9,263 nt of DNA from Tannerellaceae bacterium. GTDB taxonomy: Bacteria; Bacteroidota; Bacteroidia; Bacteroidales; Tannerellaceae. The stretch is from the NCBI GenBank assembly GCA_031284275.1, contig JAITAD010000058.1, positions 1-9,263 of the forward strand, written 5' to 3'. A program made the position numbers and the translations under genes. This document shows positions 1-7,221 of this stretch, in pieces. Numbering within the stretch: the first letter of the stretch is position 1; each line of letters opens with the position of its first letter. The notes under the pieces were generated by a model that did no database searches, had not been told where the DNA came from, and was given only the letters and a program-made list of their open reading frames with translations.

Positions 1-1007
1 ACCAAAGCTTTGTACTCCTCTTCGCCACTCTCTTCCTGACCGCCTGCCAACCCGAAGACGAGTATACCGCCAGCCCGACGGCCAATTTCGAAGCTCTCTG
101 GAAAATCATGGACGAAAACTACTGTTTCTTCGCCTATAAGGGTGTCGATTGGGACGAAATGGGCGCACGTTACCGTTCCATGGTACGCGAAGACATGGAC
201 GAGTTCGCCCTTTTCGAACTCCTCAGCGCCATGCTCGCCGAACTGCGCGACGGCCACGTCAATCTGACCTCCCCCTTTCATCTCTCCCGTTATACGGCAT
301 GGTTCGAAAACGGGCCTTCCAATTTTTCTGCTGCCTTACAAGATCGCTATCTCGGAACGGCTGCCGACTACTACCTCGCAGGTTCCGCCAAGTACCGCCG
401 GCTCAACGACAAAGTCGGCTATCTCTATTACGGCAGTTTCTCCGGCAGCCTCTCCGAAGCCAACCTGAGCTATATTTTTTATCATTTCCGCGATTGTCGG
501 GGAATTATCCTCGACGTCCGTAACAACGGAGGCGGTTCTCTTGCTCAGGCCGAACTGCTTGCCTCCTGCTTCGCCGCCGAACGGATACTCACCGGTTACA
601 TCATCCACAAGACCGCTCCTGCGCACGACGCTTTTTCGGAGCCGTACCCCCTCTATCTCGAACCTGCCGCATATGCGCGTTGGCTGCGCCCCGTCGTCCT
701 CCTTACCAATCGCCGCTGTTACAGCGCCACCAACAATTTTGTACAACGGATGTCCTGCTTACCGCAAGTCACCCTACTCGGCGATACTACCGGCGGCGGA
801 AGCGGCCTGCCTTTCCTATCCGAACTTCCCAACGGTTGGAGCATCCGTTTTTCCGCATCCCCGCTGCTCGATGCAGACAAAAACCACACGGAAAATGGTA
901 TCGCCCCCGATATTTTGGTCTGTCAAACCCCCGAAGACGAGGCCGAAGGGCATGATACCCTCATCGAAGAAGCCCTCCGCTATCTCTCTTCCGCCTCCCC
1001 ACTCTGA
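1..1007 (+). CDS. S41 family peptidase, lipoprotein (5' end missing)
   Basis: This is a serine peptidase of family S41 (tail-specific/C-terminal processing type), probably an envelope lipoprotein. The reading frame is open from base 3, so the ATG at 108 is internal and the true start lies before the window. The first visible residues form a hydrophobic stretch ending in the lipobox LTAC (Cys codon 45-47), followed by QPEDE, so signal peptidase II processing is expected. The N-terminal family segment follows (CFFAYKGVDWDEM, then ELRDGHVNL). The core has the strongly conserved DVRNNGGGS (513-539), the probable nucleophile Ser in CYSATNN (Ser codon 723-725), and GDTTGGGSGLP. I see no clear PDZ domain between the helical N-terminus and the core, which fits the short Bacteroidales S41 lipoproteins. 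The substrate is unknown. A 107-base gap separates it from the next gene. The family call is firm; the surface location is inferred. Confidence 0.93.
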   Translation, partial: QSFVLLFATLFLTACQPEDEYTASPTANFEALWKIMDENYCFFAYKGVDWDEMGARYRSMVREDMDEFALFELLSAMLAELRDGHVNLTSPFHLSRYTAWFENGPSNFSAALQDRYLGTAADYYLAGSAKYRRLNDKVGYLYYGSFSGSLSEANLSYIFYHFRDCRGIILDVRNNGGGSLAQAELLASCFAAERILTGYIIHKTAPAHDAFSEPYPLYLEPAAYARWLRPVVLLTNRRCYSATNNFVQRMSCLPQVTLLGDTTGGGSGLPFLSELPNGWSIRFSASPLLDADKNHTENGIAPDILVCQTPEDEAEGHDTLIEEALRYLSSASPL

Positions 1008-1067
1008 TTTTTTTGGAGCTGTTGAAAGAAAGTTTCTTTACTTCGTGCGATACATCATATTCTTTTT

Positions 1068-1075
1068 TACTTTTG
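1068..1075 (+). promoter_or_regulatory. Bacteroidetes-type -7 promoter box for the DUF6383 gene
   Basis: TACTTTTG is an exact match to the Bacteroidetes sigma-ABfr -7 consensus TAnnTTTG. It lies 39 bases before the ATG at 1115, giving an expected leader of about 30 bases. The upstream -33 element (TTTG about 20 bases away) is poor; the nearest candidate is TTCG at 1042-1045. The 1008-1114 gap otherwise contains only T-rich sequence after the peptidase stop codon. Confidence 0.6.
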
Positions 1076-1114
1076 CGCCATGCGGGTTTATATCTGCAAA
1101 AAACAGATTGAGGT

Positions 1115-4100
1115 ATGAGAAAAAGAGTGTTCACATGGGTGGCTGCCGCTTGCTTGTCAATAACGGCGGTATCGGCGCAGAATGAGGGACTGGAAGGATT
1201 TCGCCCCTATCAGGGAGAATCTTATTCCCCGACGATATCCTATTTTCTCAAGGCAATCAAGGGAACGCAATCCTACTATATCGTTCTTGACGACAATGAT
1301 CGTCTTGTTCTGCGGCCGGAGTCGCAGTTACCCCGTTCGTTTGCCGAAGTGAAGAACGCTCTTTGGCGTATTTCGGAGAAGAGCGCTTCTACGGGAGAGA
1401 TAGCCTTGTCTTTCACAAACCTCTTTCGGACAGAGCTGTTTCTTTCCCGCAGTAAAGCCACTTCCGGATTACAGAAACCTGTTGATAATGCCAATGTCCC
1501 CGGAGGAGAGATACATTGGTGGGTACCTTCTGCAGGCCCGACCCCTTCTATTGCCCCGGGTTTTTTCTATGTGTTTGATCAAATAGGAGGGAACGCAGTG
1601 GTTGTCATCGGCGCTGATGACAATTTGCGGGTTGTCCCCCGGCGTTACGCAAGCTACCTCGACGCAGAAGCCGCCGCTAAGCTTCCTTCTTCCGACGTCC
1701 TGCTGATTACCCCCTGCCTTGCCGAAGGATACATCCCGCTTACCGCCAACGACCTCAATATCCGTCTCACTGCCGATATCTTCAATACCGAGAAGAAATC
1801 AGGCCTCTTTGCCGGAGAAAATGACCGTTTTCGTCTGAAACCCAATCGTACTTTTCCACCCGATGTTCCGTTCTCTTCCGATGCCTCCTATCGTTTGCAG
1901 GCACGTGGAGTGCATGTCGTAGAAGACGGCTTTCTCGCTTCCGATGCGAGCGAAAAAGTTCCCAATGCCTATGCCGATACAATCAGCCATTGGGTGGCGC
2001 TCTATTCCTATTTCCGTACGCCGGAAGGTTTGTTGGACGAAGGGTACGTCGGTGTTGATACCTCCTACTATCGTGTCGGTCAGGACGTAGCTGAAAACGC
2101 CATACGCATCGCTTCCTTTGGAGATGTCTGGTACCACAACACATCGCGGAAACGTCTCCTTGATTCCTACCTTTTCAAGTTTCTCTATGACCCCACACTG
2201 AACCAAATCAAAATAATTTCCCGCGCATACATCACCCAACCGGTTGCCGGAACGTGGTCTAAGGACGATATCCTCCGCAATCGGAATTACGCCCGCAACA
2301 GTTATCTTACCGCTTTCTTCGCCGGAGAAGGCAGGTATGTGCCTACGCTTACGAGTAGTGAAGACGGAACTTTTTATGTCGAGAGTGGAGATATGGACAA
2401 CCACTATTCCAAGAATATTCCGTCAGACCTCTACACACTCCGCATTGAGAAGTCGCAAGACCCCTCCCGTATCGGTAAATACTTGCGTATCAACATGGCG
2501 GGCGAGATTGAGTTTATTGAAAAGAATGATCCCCGCATTAATCATCCCTCTTCGCAGTGGGCTATAGAGTCGTCGTCCTATACGGCAAGGATATTCAACC
2601 GTGAAGTACCCGTTTCGCCTGCTGCCGACGAATATTTCGGTAGTAGTGAGCGTACTTTCGGTGTCAGCCTTGATGACAGTCAGCCGCTTTTTGTCATGCC
2701 CGGAGGTGATAGGGACACGATCAGATACGAGGCCGTTTCTGCCGAACTCAAAAGTTCCTCGACACTCGGTTATTATGCTGCCGGTGCGGGAGATAATCTC
2801 GCCAGTCTCCGGCTCACAATCAGTCACGACGCCGATAAAAAACTTGCTATTGGCGGAGAAAACGGAATCCTCTGGGTCGCCAACAATGTTGGAAACGAAG
2901 ATGTTCTCAGTTTGGGTATAGAAGAGATGTTCAATGAACCCTATGGTTACGAGCCGAACATTTCCGGTGTGGCACAGTTGCGCAGACACTATTATCGGTT
3001 CTTCTATCCCCAAGACATACTTGGCACGCGCCAGTACATCGGCTTTTCGGAAACTTCCGAGACCCACCGTTACTTTCTTACCACAAACCCTGTCGGTTCA
3101 CCGGTCTTCCTCTTGCGCGAGTTGGGTACGAACAGTAAGAATGAGCCTGTCTACATGTTCTGTGAAATAGATTATCCTGCAAGTTCCACTCTTATCTCCG
3201 CCATCAGCGTTGAAAGTTCCGGCGCCTTGGTCAGGGTAGAACTCCCCGCTTCGGATGTGGGCTGTTCCACTTTCTCGTTGGGAAAGTCACTCCCCAAATT
3301 GTACCTGCGCATTACAGGAGCGGATGGTAAGCCTATTGATGTCCGTCAGGCAGGTCTTTATCGCCCTTACACGCCCGAACAGGAATACTTCGTAGCGAAG
3401 CCTTCCTCCAATAGTGGTTCCTTTAATTTTCTTGCTTTCCAAGCGGTAAAAGACTATTCCCGTTCCGTTACCTTTACCTTGCGTTATGTGCGCGGTGTCA
3501 CCATGCCGCAGTACCTCATTATCAACGGATACAAGGACGAAGGTGGAGGCGCTTTTTCAGGCGATTTCCTGACTGTTCTTGATGTGGATTCCGATAATCC
3601 GGCTTGGGGCTATGCTTCTCGGCATAACATATTGGATAGCGAACTCTTATGGCAGGGTAGGCCTCGTTTAGGGTTCATTCCTGCGAAAGTTAAAGCAGAC
3701 GGATTGCTCTACATTGATGGGGATCCGCAGCCGAGGAGAGTAGTATATACCACAGCCGATCGTGACAAAGAAGGTGACTACGATTACTTCCTCTTCTCTT
3801 TCCGCCGTTTCAGTGAAGAAGGGGAGCAGAGTGAAGATTTCCTCATTGAAGGAGGGCGTCCTGAAGGTCAGTCTGCCGGCGCTGTCAATTACTACATACA
3901 AGAGCATATTACTCTGCCTGTTTCCGTATTGGGGTCATACTCTACGGTTTCACAGGATTTTGAATCCATTTTCCGTATAGGAGACGTGCTCTCCACTGGG
4001 CAACCTACCTCACCACCGGGGGGATTGTCCGTTCGGGACATTCCGGCTTCTTCTTTCACCGTCCTTACCGGTAGCGGAGAGATTCTGGTACGTGGAGCCG

Positions 4101-4246
4101 AAGGCAAACAGGTGACCGTGTCTACTCTTTTGGGGCGTCGTCTGGAAAGCCGTCGTGCGGCTTCGGAAGAACGTTTCGGAGTGTCGGCAGGTATACTCGT
4201 TGTTACTGTTGAAGGAGAAGGAACCGTCAAAGTGCTCGTCAAGTAG
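1115..4246 (+). CDS. Secreted DUF6383-type protein with probable T9SS C-terminal sorting domain
   Basis: This is a 1043-residue exported protein of unknown function. Residues 1-21 are a signal peptide (RKR, hydrophobic core, cleavage at AVSA|Q), which supports the ATG at 1115. The mature part is mostly beta-rich. It carries loosely repeated segments resembling ricin-type beta-trefoil units: a Tyr-Tyr-x-Val-Leu opening and a Leu-Trp-Arg-Ile-Ser close at about 54-90, and GKYLRINMAGEIEF to SQWAIES at about 454-487. The last 65 residues (979-1043; bases 4049-4243) look like a T9SS type A sorting domain: a GKQVTVSTLLGRRL strand, SAGILVVTVEGEG, and a basic end KVLVK. From memory this matches DUF6383 proteins of Parabacteroides and relatives. 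If so, it would cross the outer membrane by T9SS and be anchored at the surface. It has its own promoter box at 1068, and malQ follows almost directly. The sorting-domain reading is good; the trefoil reading is tentative, and no enzymatic motif was found. Confidence 0.82.
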   Translation: MRKRVFTWVAAACLSITAVSAQNEGLEGFRPYQGESYSPTISYFLKAIKGTQSYYIVLDDNDRLVLRPESQLPRSFAEVKNALWRISEKSASTGEIALSFTNLFRTELFLSRSKATSGLQKPVDNANVPGGEIHWWVPSAGPTPSIAPGFFYVFDQIGGNAVVVIGADDNLRVVPRRYASYLDAEAAAKLPSSDVLLITPCLAEGYIPLTANDLNIRLTADIFNTEKKSGLFAGENDRFRLKPNRTFPPDVPFSSDASYRLQARGVHVVEDGFLASDASEKVPNAYADTISHWVALYSYFRTPEGLLDEGYVGVDTSYYRVGQDVAENAIRIASFGDVWYHNTSRKRLLDSYLFKFLYDPTLNQIKIISRAYITQPVAGTWSKDDILRNRNYARNSYLTAFFAGEGRYVPTLTSSEDGTFYVESGDMDNHYSKNIPSDLYTLRIEKSQDPSRIGKYLRINMAGEIEFIEKNDPRINHPSSQWAIESSSYTARIFNREVPVSPAADEYFGSSERTFGVSLDDSQPLFVMPGGDRDTIRYEAVSAELKSSSTLGYYAAGAGDNLASLRLTISHDADKKLAIGGENGILWVANNVGNEDVLSLGIEEMFNEPYGYEPNISGVAQLRRHYYRFFYPQDILGTRQYIGFSETSETHRYFLTTNPVGSPVFLLRELGTNSKNEPVYMFCEIDYPASSTLISAISVESSGALVRVELPASDVGCSTFSLGKSLPKLYLRITGADGKPIDVRQAGLYRPYTPEQEYFVAKPSSNSGSFNFLAFQAVKDYSRSVTFTLRYVRGVTMPQYLIINGYKDEGGGAFSGDFLTVLDVDSDNPAWGYASRHNILDSELLWQGRPRLGFIPAKVKADGLLYIDGDPQPRRVVYTTADRDKEGDYDYFLFSFRRFSEEGEQSEDFLIEGGRPEGQSAGAVNYYIQEHITLPVSVLGSYSTVSQDFESIFRIGDVLSTGQPTSPPGGLSVRDIPASSFTVLTGSGEILVRGAEGKQVTVSTLLGRRLESRRAASEERFGVSAGILVVTVEGEGTVKVLVK

Positions 4247-4250
4247 TAGC

Positions 4251-6344
4251 GTGCTGTCGTCAGCTGCTGTACCGTCGTTCAAAGCGAAGAGACTTGTATT
4301 CAGGGCTGTTGTCCCTCGGTTGGATGAGGGGATATCTCTGGCGATAGTTGGAAATACACCCGCCATGGGTGGTTGGTATCACCCCCTCCCCATGCAAGGG
4401 AGGGGGCTTGTACGTTACCTCTCCATAGATGTCGATACCCTTGTTTTTCCCCTCGAATACAAATTGGTACTGCTTGACGATACTCATCCCGATGTAATCT
4501 TCTGGGAAGAAGGGGAAAATCGCCGATTGAATACTTTGGAAGACGCTAATCCTTTTGCCGACGGATTTCTTGTCTGTTGTCCTCCTTTCCGTGAGGCAGA
4601 TGCGCTCAAACTCATCGGAACGGCAGTCCCCCTTTTCTCCCTGCGTACGGAACGGAGCGCCGGTGTTGGCGACTTTGGGGATCTTTTCTCCCTCATTGAT
4701 TGGGCTGTCGAGACAGGCCAGCGCATTATCCAGCTCCTTCCCCTGAACGACACCTCTACGACGCTTATCCCTTCCGACTCTTACCCCTACAAAATCACCT
4801 CCGTCAATGCCCTCCACCCTCTTTACCTCTCCCTGCAACGTCTGGGTTCGATCCGTAACGCGGCTTTGTCAGCCCGTTATGCAGCCGAGAGCAGCCGACT
4901 GGAATTACTTCCGCAGATAGACTACGTGGCTGCCCTCCGCCTAAAGCTCGACTACTTCGCCGACTACCTCACCGAGCACCCTGAACTTGCCGATGAACCG
5001 GCTTTCCACGCCTTTCTGACTGAAAACGCCGAATGGTTACGCCCTTACGCCCACTATCGTTACCTCACCGAGACATACGGCAGCGCAGACTTTTCCCTTT
5101 GGAAAGAAGACAGCCGCTTTGACCCGCACCGTACCGAGTCATGGTGTGTTGCCGAATCCGCCGCCTTTCTCCGGACAGCCCTTATGCAGTATATCCTCCA
5201 TACCCAACTGTTTGAAGCTGCTACGTATGCCCGTTCGCAGCATATTTTCCTCAAAGGAGACCTTCCTATCGGCGTCCATCCGCACAGTGTGGAAGTCTGG
5301 ACACACCCGCAATATTTCTCCCTCAAATGGCAGACCGGTGCTCCGCCAGACCCTTTCTCACGGACCGGCCAGAATTGGGGTTTCCCCATTTACAGATGGG
5401 AGGCCATGCAAGACGATGGGTTCCTCTGGTGGAAACGACGCCTTGCCCGTTTGGCCTGCTATTTTGACGCTTTGCGCATTGACCATGTATTGGGATTTTT
5501 TCGCATCTGGGCTATTCCGGAAGATTCTTCCGACGGATGTAACGGCGTTTTCGTTCCCGCCATACCTTTCTCCGCCGATGAGATATGCGCATACGGTTTC
5601 CCTTTTGACCCTGCACTTCATGCCGACGGCATAGTTTTCCGTCCGGATGATATGCTTTCCGGTCATTACCATCCCCTTATAGCAGCCCGTGATACCGAAC
5701 GCTATGCCCGATTCACCGCTCAGGAGCGAGAGGCTTACGACCGTCTCCATACCCGATTCTTCTGGGGGCGTCATGATGAACTTTGGCGGAATACCGCCCT
5801 TATGCGACTCACCCCTTTGCTTGCCGACACCCCTATGCTCATCTGTGCAGAGGACCTCGGCATGTTGCCTGCGACGCTACCCGACGTCATGCAATGCCTG
5901 CAACTCCTCAGTCTCGCCATTGAGCGTATGCCACGTACGAGTGATACCGATTTTTTCCCTTTGGAACAAGCCCCTTTCCTGTCGGTCTGTACACCTTCTA
6001 CACACGATATGTCTCCTTTGCGTCTTTGGTGGATAGAAAATCGCGCAGAGGTTGCACGCTACTGTCGGCAAGTTCTCGGTATGGAGGCGGAACCGCCGTC
6101 AGACTGTTCGCCTGATATTGTTCGCCGCATACTTCTCCGCCAGATACAGTCGCCCGCTATGGTCACCATTATTGCCATACAGGATTGGCTTGCACTTTCC
6201 GAGCGTCTTCGTCACCCCGACCCTGCTGCCGAGCGCATCAACCGTCCGGACGACCCCAATAATTACTGGTGTTACCGCCTGCATGTTCCCCTATCGGCGC
6301 TCACAGACTTGTCGCTGTTTGCCGATCTTGGGATCAGAAAGTGA
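4251..6344 (+). CDS. malQ: 4-alpha-glucanotransferase (amylomaltase), GH77 with one CBM20
   Basis: Cytoplasmic enzyme that transfers alpha-1,4-glucan segments between maltodextrins, used in maltose, starch or glycogen turnover. I take GTG 4251, five bases after the upstream stop, as the start (697 residues). The ATG at 4155 is in frame, but it would overlap the preceding gene by 92 bases and add residues with no family character. Residues about 13-113 are a CBM20 starch-binding module (VGNTPAMGGW, EYKLVLLD, FWEEGENRRLN). The GH77 domain follows, with PVFSLRTERSAGVGDF-like character and QLLPLNDT. All three catalytic acids are visible: nucleophile D411 in LRIDHVLGF, acid/base E534 in CAEDLGMLP and D586 in STHDMSPLR. 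D411 and E534 lie 123 residues apart, against about 47 in bacterial MalQ/Taq amylomaltase, as expected for the insertion-bearing DPE2/Bacteroides type. Bacteroides homologues usually have two CBM20 copies; only one is here. Its 3' end overlaps the convergent gene by 11 bases. Confidence 0.94.
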   Translation: MLSSAAVPSFKAKRLVFRAVVPRLDEGISLAIVGNTPAMGGWYHPLPMQGRGLVRYLSIDVDTLVFPLEYKLVLLDDTHPDVIFWEEGENRRLNTLEDANPFADGFLVCCPPFREADALKLIGTAVPLFSLRTERSAGVGDFGDLFSLIDWAVETGQRIIQLLPLNDTSTTLIPSDSYPYKITSVNALHPLYLSLQRLGSIRNAALSARYAAESSRLELLPQIDYVAALRLKLDYFADYLTEHPELADEPAFHAFLTENAEWLRPYAHYRYLTETYGSADFSLWKEDSRFDPHRTESWCVAESAAFLRTALMQYILHTQLFEAATYARSQHIFLKGDLPIGVHPHSVEVWTHPQYFSLKWQTGAPPDPFSRTGQNWGFPIYRWEAMQDDGFLWWKRRLARLACYFDALRIDHVLGFFRIWAIPEDSSDGCNGVFVPAIPFSADEICAYGFPFDPALHADGIVFRPDDMLSGHYHPLIAARDTERYARFTAQEREAYDRLHTRFFWGRHDELWRNTALMRLTPLLADTPMLICAEDLGMLPATLPDVMQCLQLLSLAIERMPRTSDTDFFPLEQAPFLSVCTPSTHDMSPLRLWWIENRAEVARYCRQVLGMEAEPPSDCSPDIVRRILLRQIQSPAMVTIIAIQDWLALSERLRHPDPAAERINRPDDPNNYWCYRLHVPLSALTDLSLFADLGIRK
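4382..4406. repeat. Perfect 9-bp GC-rich inverted repeat inside malQ
   Basis: CCCCCTCCC (4382-4390) and GGGAGGGGG (4398-4406) are perfectly complementary across the 7-base loop CATGCAA. It lies about 130 bases into malQ, in the CBM20 region, and is translated in frame. No T-run follows on either strand, so it is not a standard intrinsic terminator. It would make a very stable mRNA hairpin. Confidence 0.75.
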
Positions 6345-7041
6345 ACCGAATCGCTGCCGAGGGGATTGCATGGAACGTAGAGGGAGCGCCCAAGGTATAG
6401 CGTACCGAGGCCTCTCCACCGAGTGAGAGGTTGGTCTCGTGAAGAAAACTTACCGGAAGCGCCCCAAGGTTCAACCATATCTGAGGTTCCGCCCATCCGT
6501 GGTACCCCCCGATATCCAGCGTCTCCCGCCACGCTTTAGCAAATCCGCGAAAACTGAACAGGCCGTTGCCGAAGATATATTCCCATGTGCAGGCAAGCTG
6601 GTATCCGTGCATGGCCGTGTTGCCGGGCAGGTAACGATATAACCCTGCTATGGCGAAGCTCCGTGAAAAATCCTGACTGTCCCACCGATAGGCCGGTCCT
6701 ATCAGCAACGCCTCGCCATAAGCTTTACCGTTGTGCAGTCCGCCGTTGTACTCCGTCTGTACCGCAAATCCGCCGACGCCTGTCCGCCATTCCTGTACAA
6801 ACTCCCCGTATGCAGCTTCCACGCCCTTGTTACCTGCGTGAAGATATACCCGTGCACGGAGCAGCCCCCAGCGGACGATACCGGCAGTTTCCGCCGTTAT
6901 CGTCCATGCCGGCCGTTCGGCTTTCGGAAACAGCGCAGTACCGAACACCCGGTGCAGTTCGATACCCTGTCCCGACGCCGTTATACAGGAAAGTGTTATC
7001 AATCCCACGGCAACCGATACCTTGCGTATATTCCCTTTCAT
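6334..7041 (-). CDS. DUF5020 family outer-membrane beta-barrel protein
   Basis: A 235-residue protein that I recognise as DUF5020, a Bacteroidetes family of predicted outer-membrane barrels with no settled function (a nucleoside-channel-like fold is possible but unproven). Residues 1-24 form a signal peptide with a basic start and cleavage at ASG|Q. The mature chain alternates polar and hydrophobic residues and is rich in aromatics. Family-like landmarks are VQTEYNGGLHNGKAYGEA, YRWDSQDFSRSFAIAGLYRY and WAEPQIWLNLG. It ends in AAIRFTF, and a terminal Phe is the usual signal for insertion by the BAM machinery. The ATG at 7039-7041 fits the signal peptide, and a promoter box lies just upstream at 7063-7070. 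Its stop codon lies within the 3' end of malQ on the other strand, so the two transcripts are antisense at their tails. The length is normal for the family. Confidence 0.85.
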   Translation of the reverse strand: MKGNIRKVSVAVGLITLSCITASGQGIELHRVFGTALFPKAERPAWTITAETAGIVRWGLLRARVYLHAGNKGVEAAYGEFVQEWRTGVGGFAVQTEYNGGLHNGKAYGEALLIGPAYRWDSQDFSRSFAIAGLYRYLPGNTAMHGYQLACTWEYIFGNGLFSFRGFAKAWRETLDIGGYHGWAEPQIWLNLGALPVSFLHETNLSLGGEASVRYTLGAPSTFHAIPSAAIRFTF

Positions 7042-7062
7042 TTTCTACAACTTTTCGTCCTG

Positions 7063-7070
7063 CAAAAGTA
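7063..7070 (-). promoter_or_regulatory. Bacteroidetes-type -7 promoter box for the DUF5020 gene
   Basis: Read on the minus strand this is TACTTTTG, an exact TAnnTTTG match and the same octamer as the box at 1068. It lies 21 bases before the ATG, giving a short leader of roughly 15 bases. No good -33 TTTG is visible at the expected distance. Confidence 0.55.
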
Positions 7071-7140
7071 GGAAATAAGAACTGTATGTTTTCGGGATGC
7101 GGCAGCAGTTACAGATAGGTTAAGGGGTAGAAAAAATGTG

Positions 7141-7148
7141 TAAGTTTG
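7141..7148 (+). promoter_or_regulatory. Bacteroidetes-type -7 promoter box for the cytidylyltransferase operon
   Basis: TAAGTTTG is an exact TAnnTTTG match, 73 bases before the ATG at 7222. Transcription would start near 7154-7156 and leave a leader of about 66 bases. The -33 region (GGTT near 7118) is weak. The leader includes a nine-codon mini-ORF (7183-7212), in frame with the gene but closed by TGA, and the purine-rich GAAAGGAAG at 7211-7219 just before the start codon. Confidence 0.55.
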
Positions 7149-7221
7149 CGGTCGGTTTTTTAGAAAGGGAGAAACGGTACGGATGGAATTGCGTGGTGCA
7201 GGAGGCGTTTGAAAGGAAGCT

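Noticed and set aside
108..1007. S41 peptidase starting at ATG 108
   Set aside because: The frame is open to base 3 and encodes a lipobox upstream, so 108 is an internal Met.
1022..1040. A/T hairpin AAAGAA-AGT-TTCTTT after the S41 gene as a terminator
   Set aside because: The 6-bp stem has almost no G-C pairs and no T-run directly after it; it is too weak to support.
1799..3067. Long minus-strand frames of 201 and 214 codons opposite the DUF6383 gene
   Set aside because: They are antisense shadows of a clear coding gene, with no recognisable motifs or start signals.
4155..4250. malQ start at ATG 4155
   Set aside because: It requires a 92-base overlap with the conserved sorting domain of the previous gene, and the extra residues resemble no MalQ N-terminus. 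Kept only as an alternative.
6411..6430. Inverted repeat CCTCTC/GAGAGG near the end of the DUF5020 gene as a bidirectional terminator
   Set aside because: It is inside the coding sequence, the stem is short and there is no T-run on either strand.
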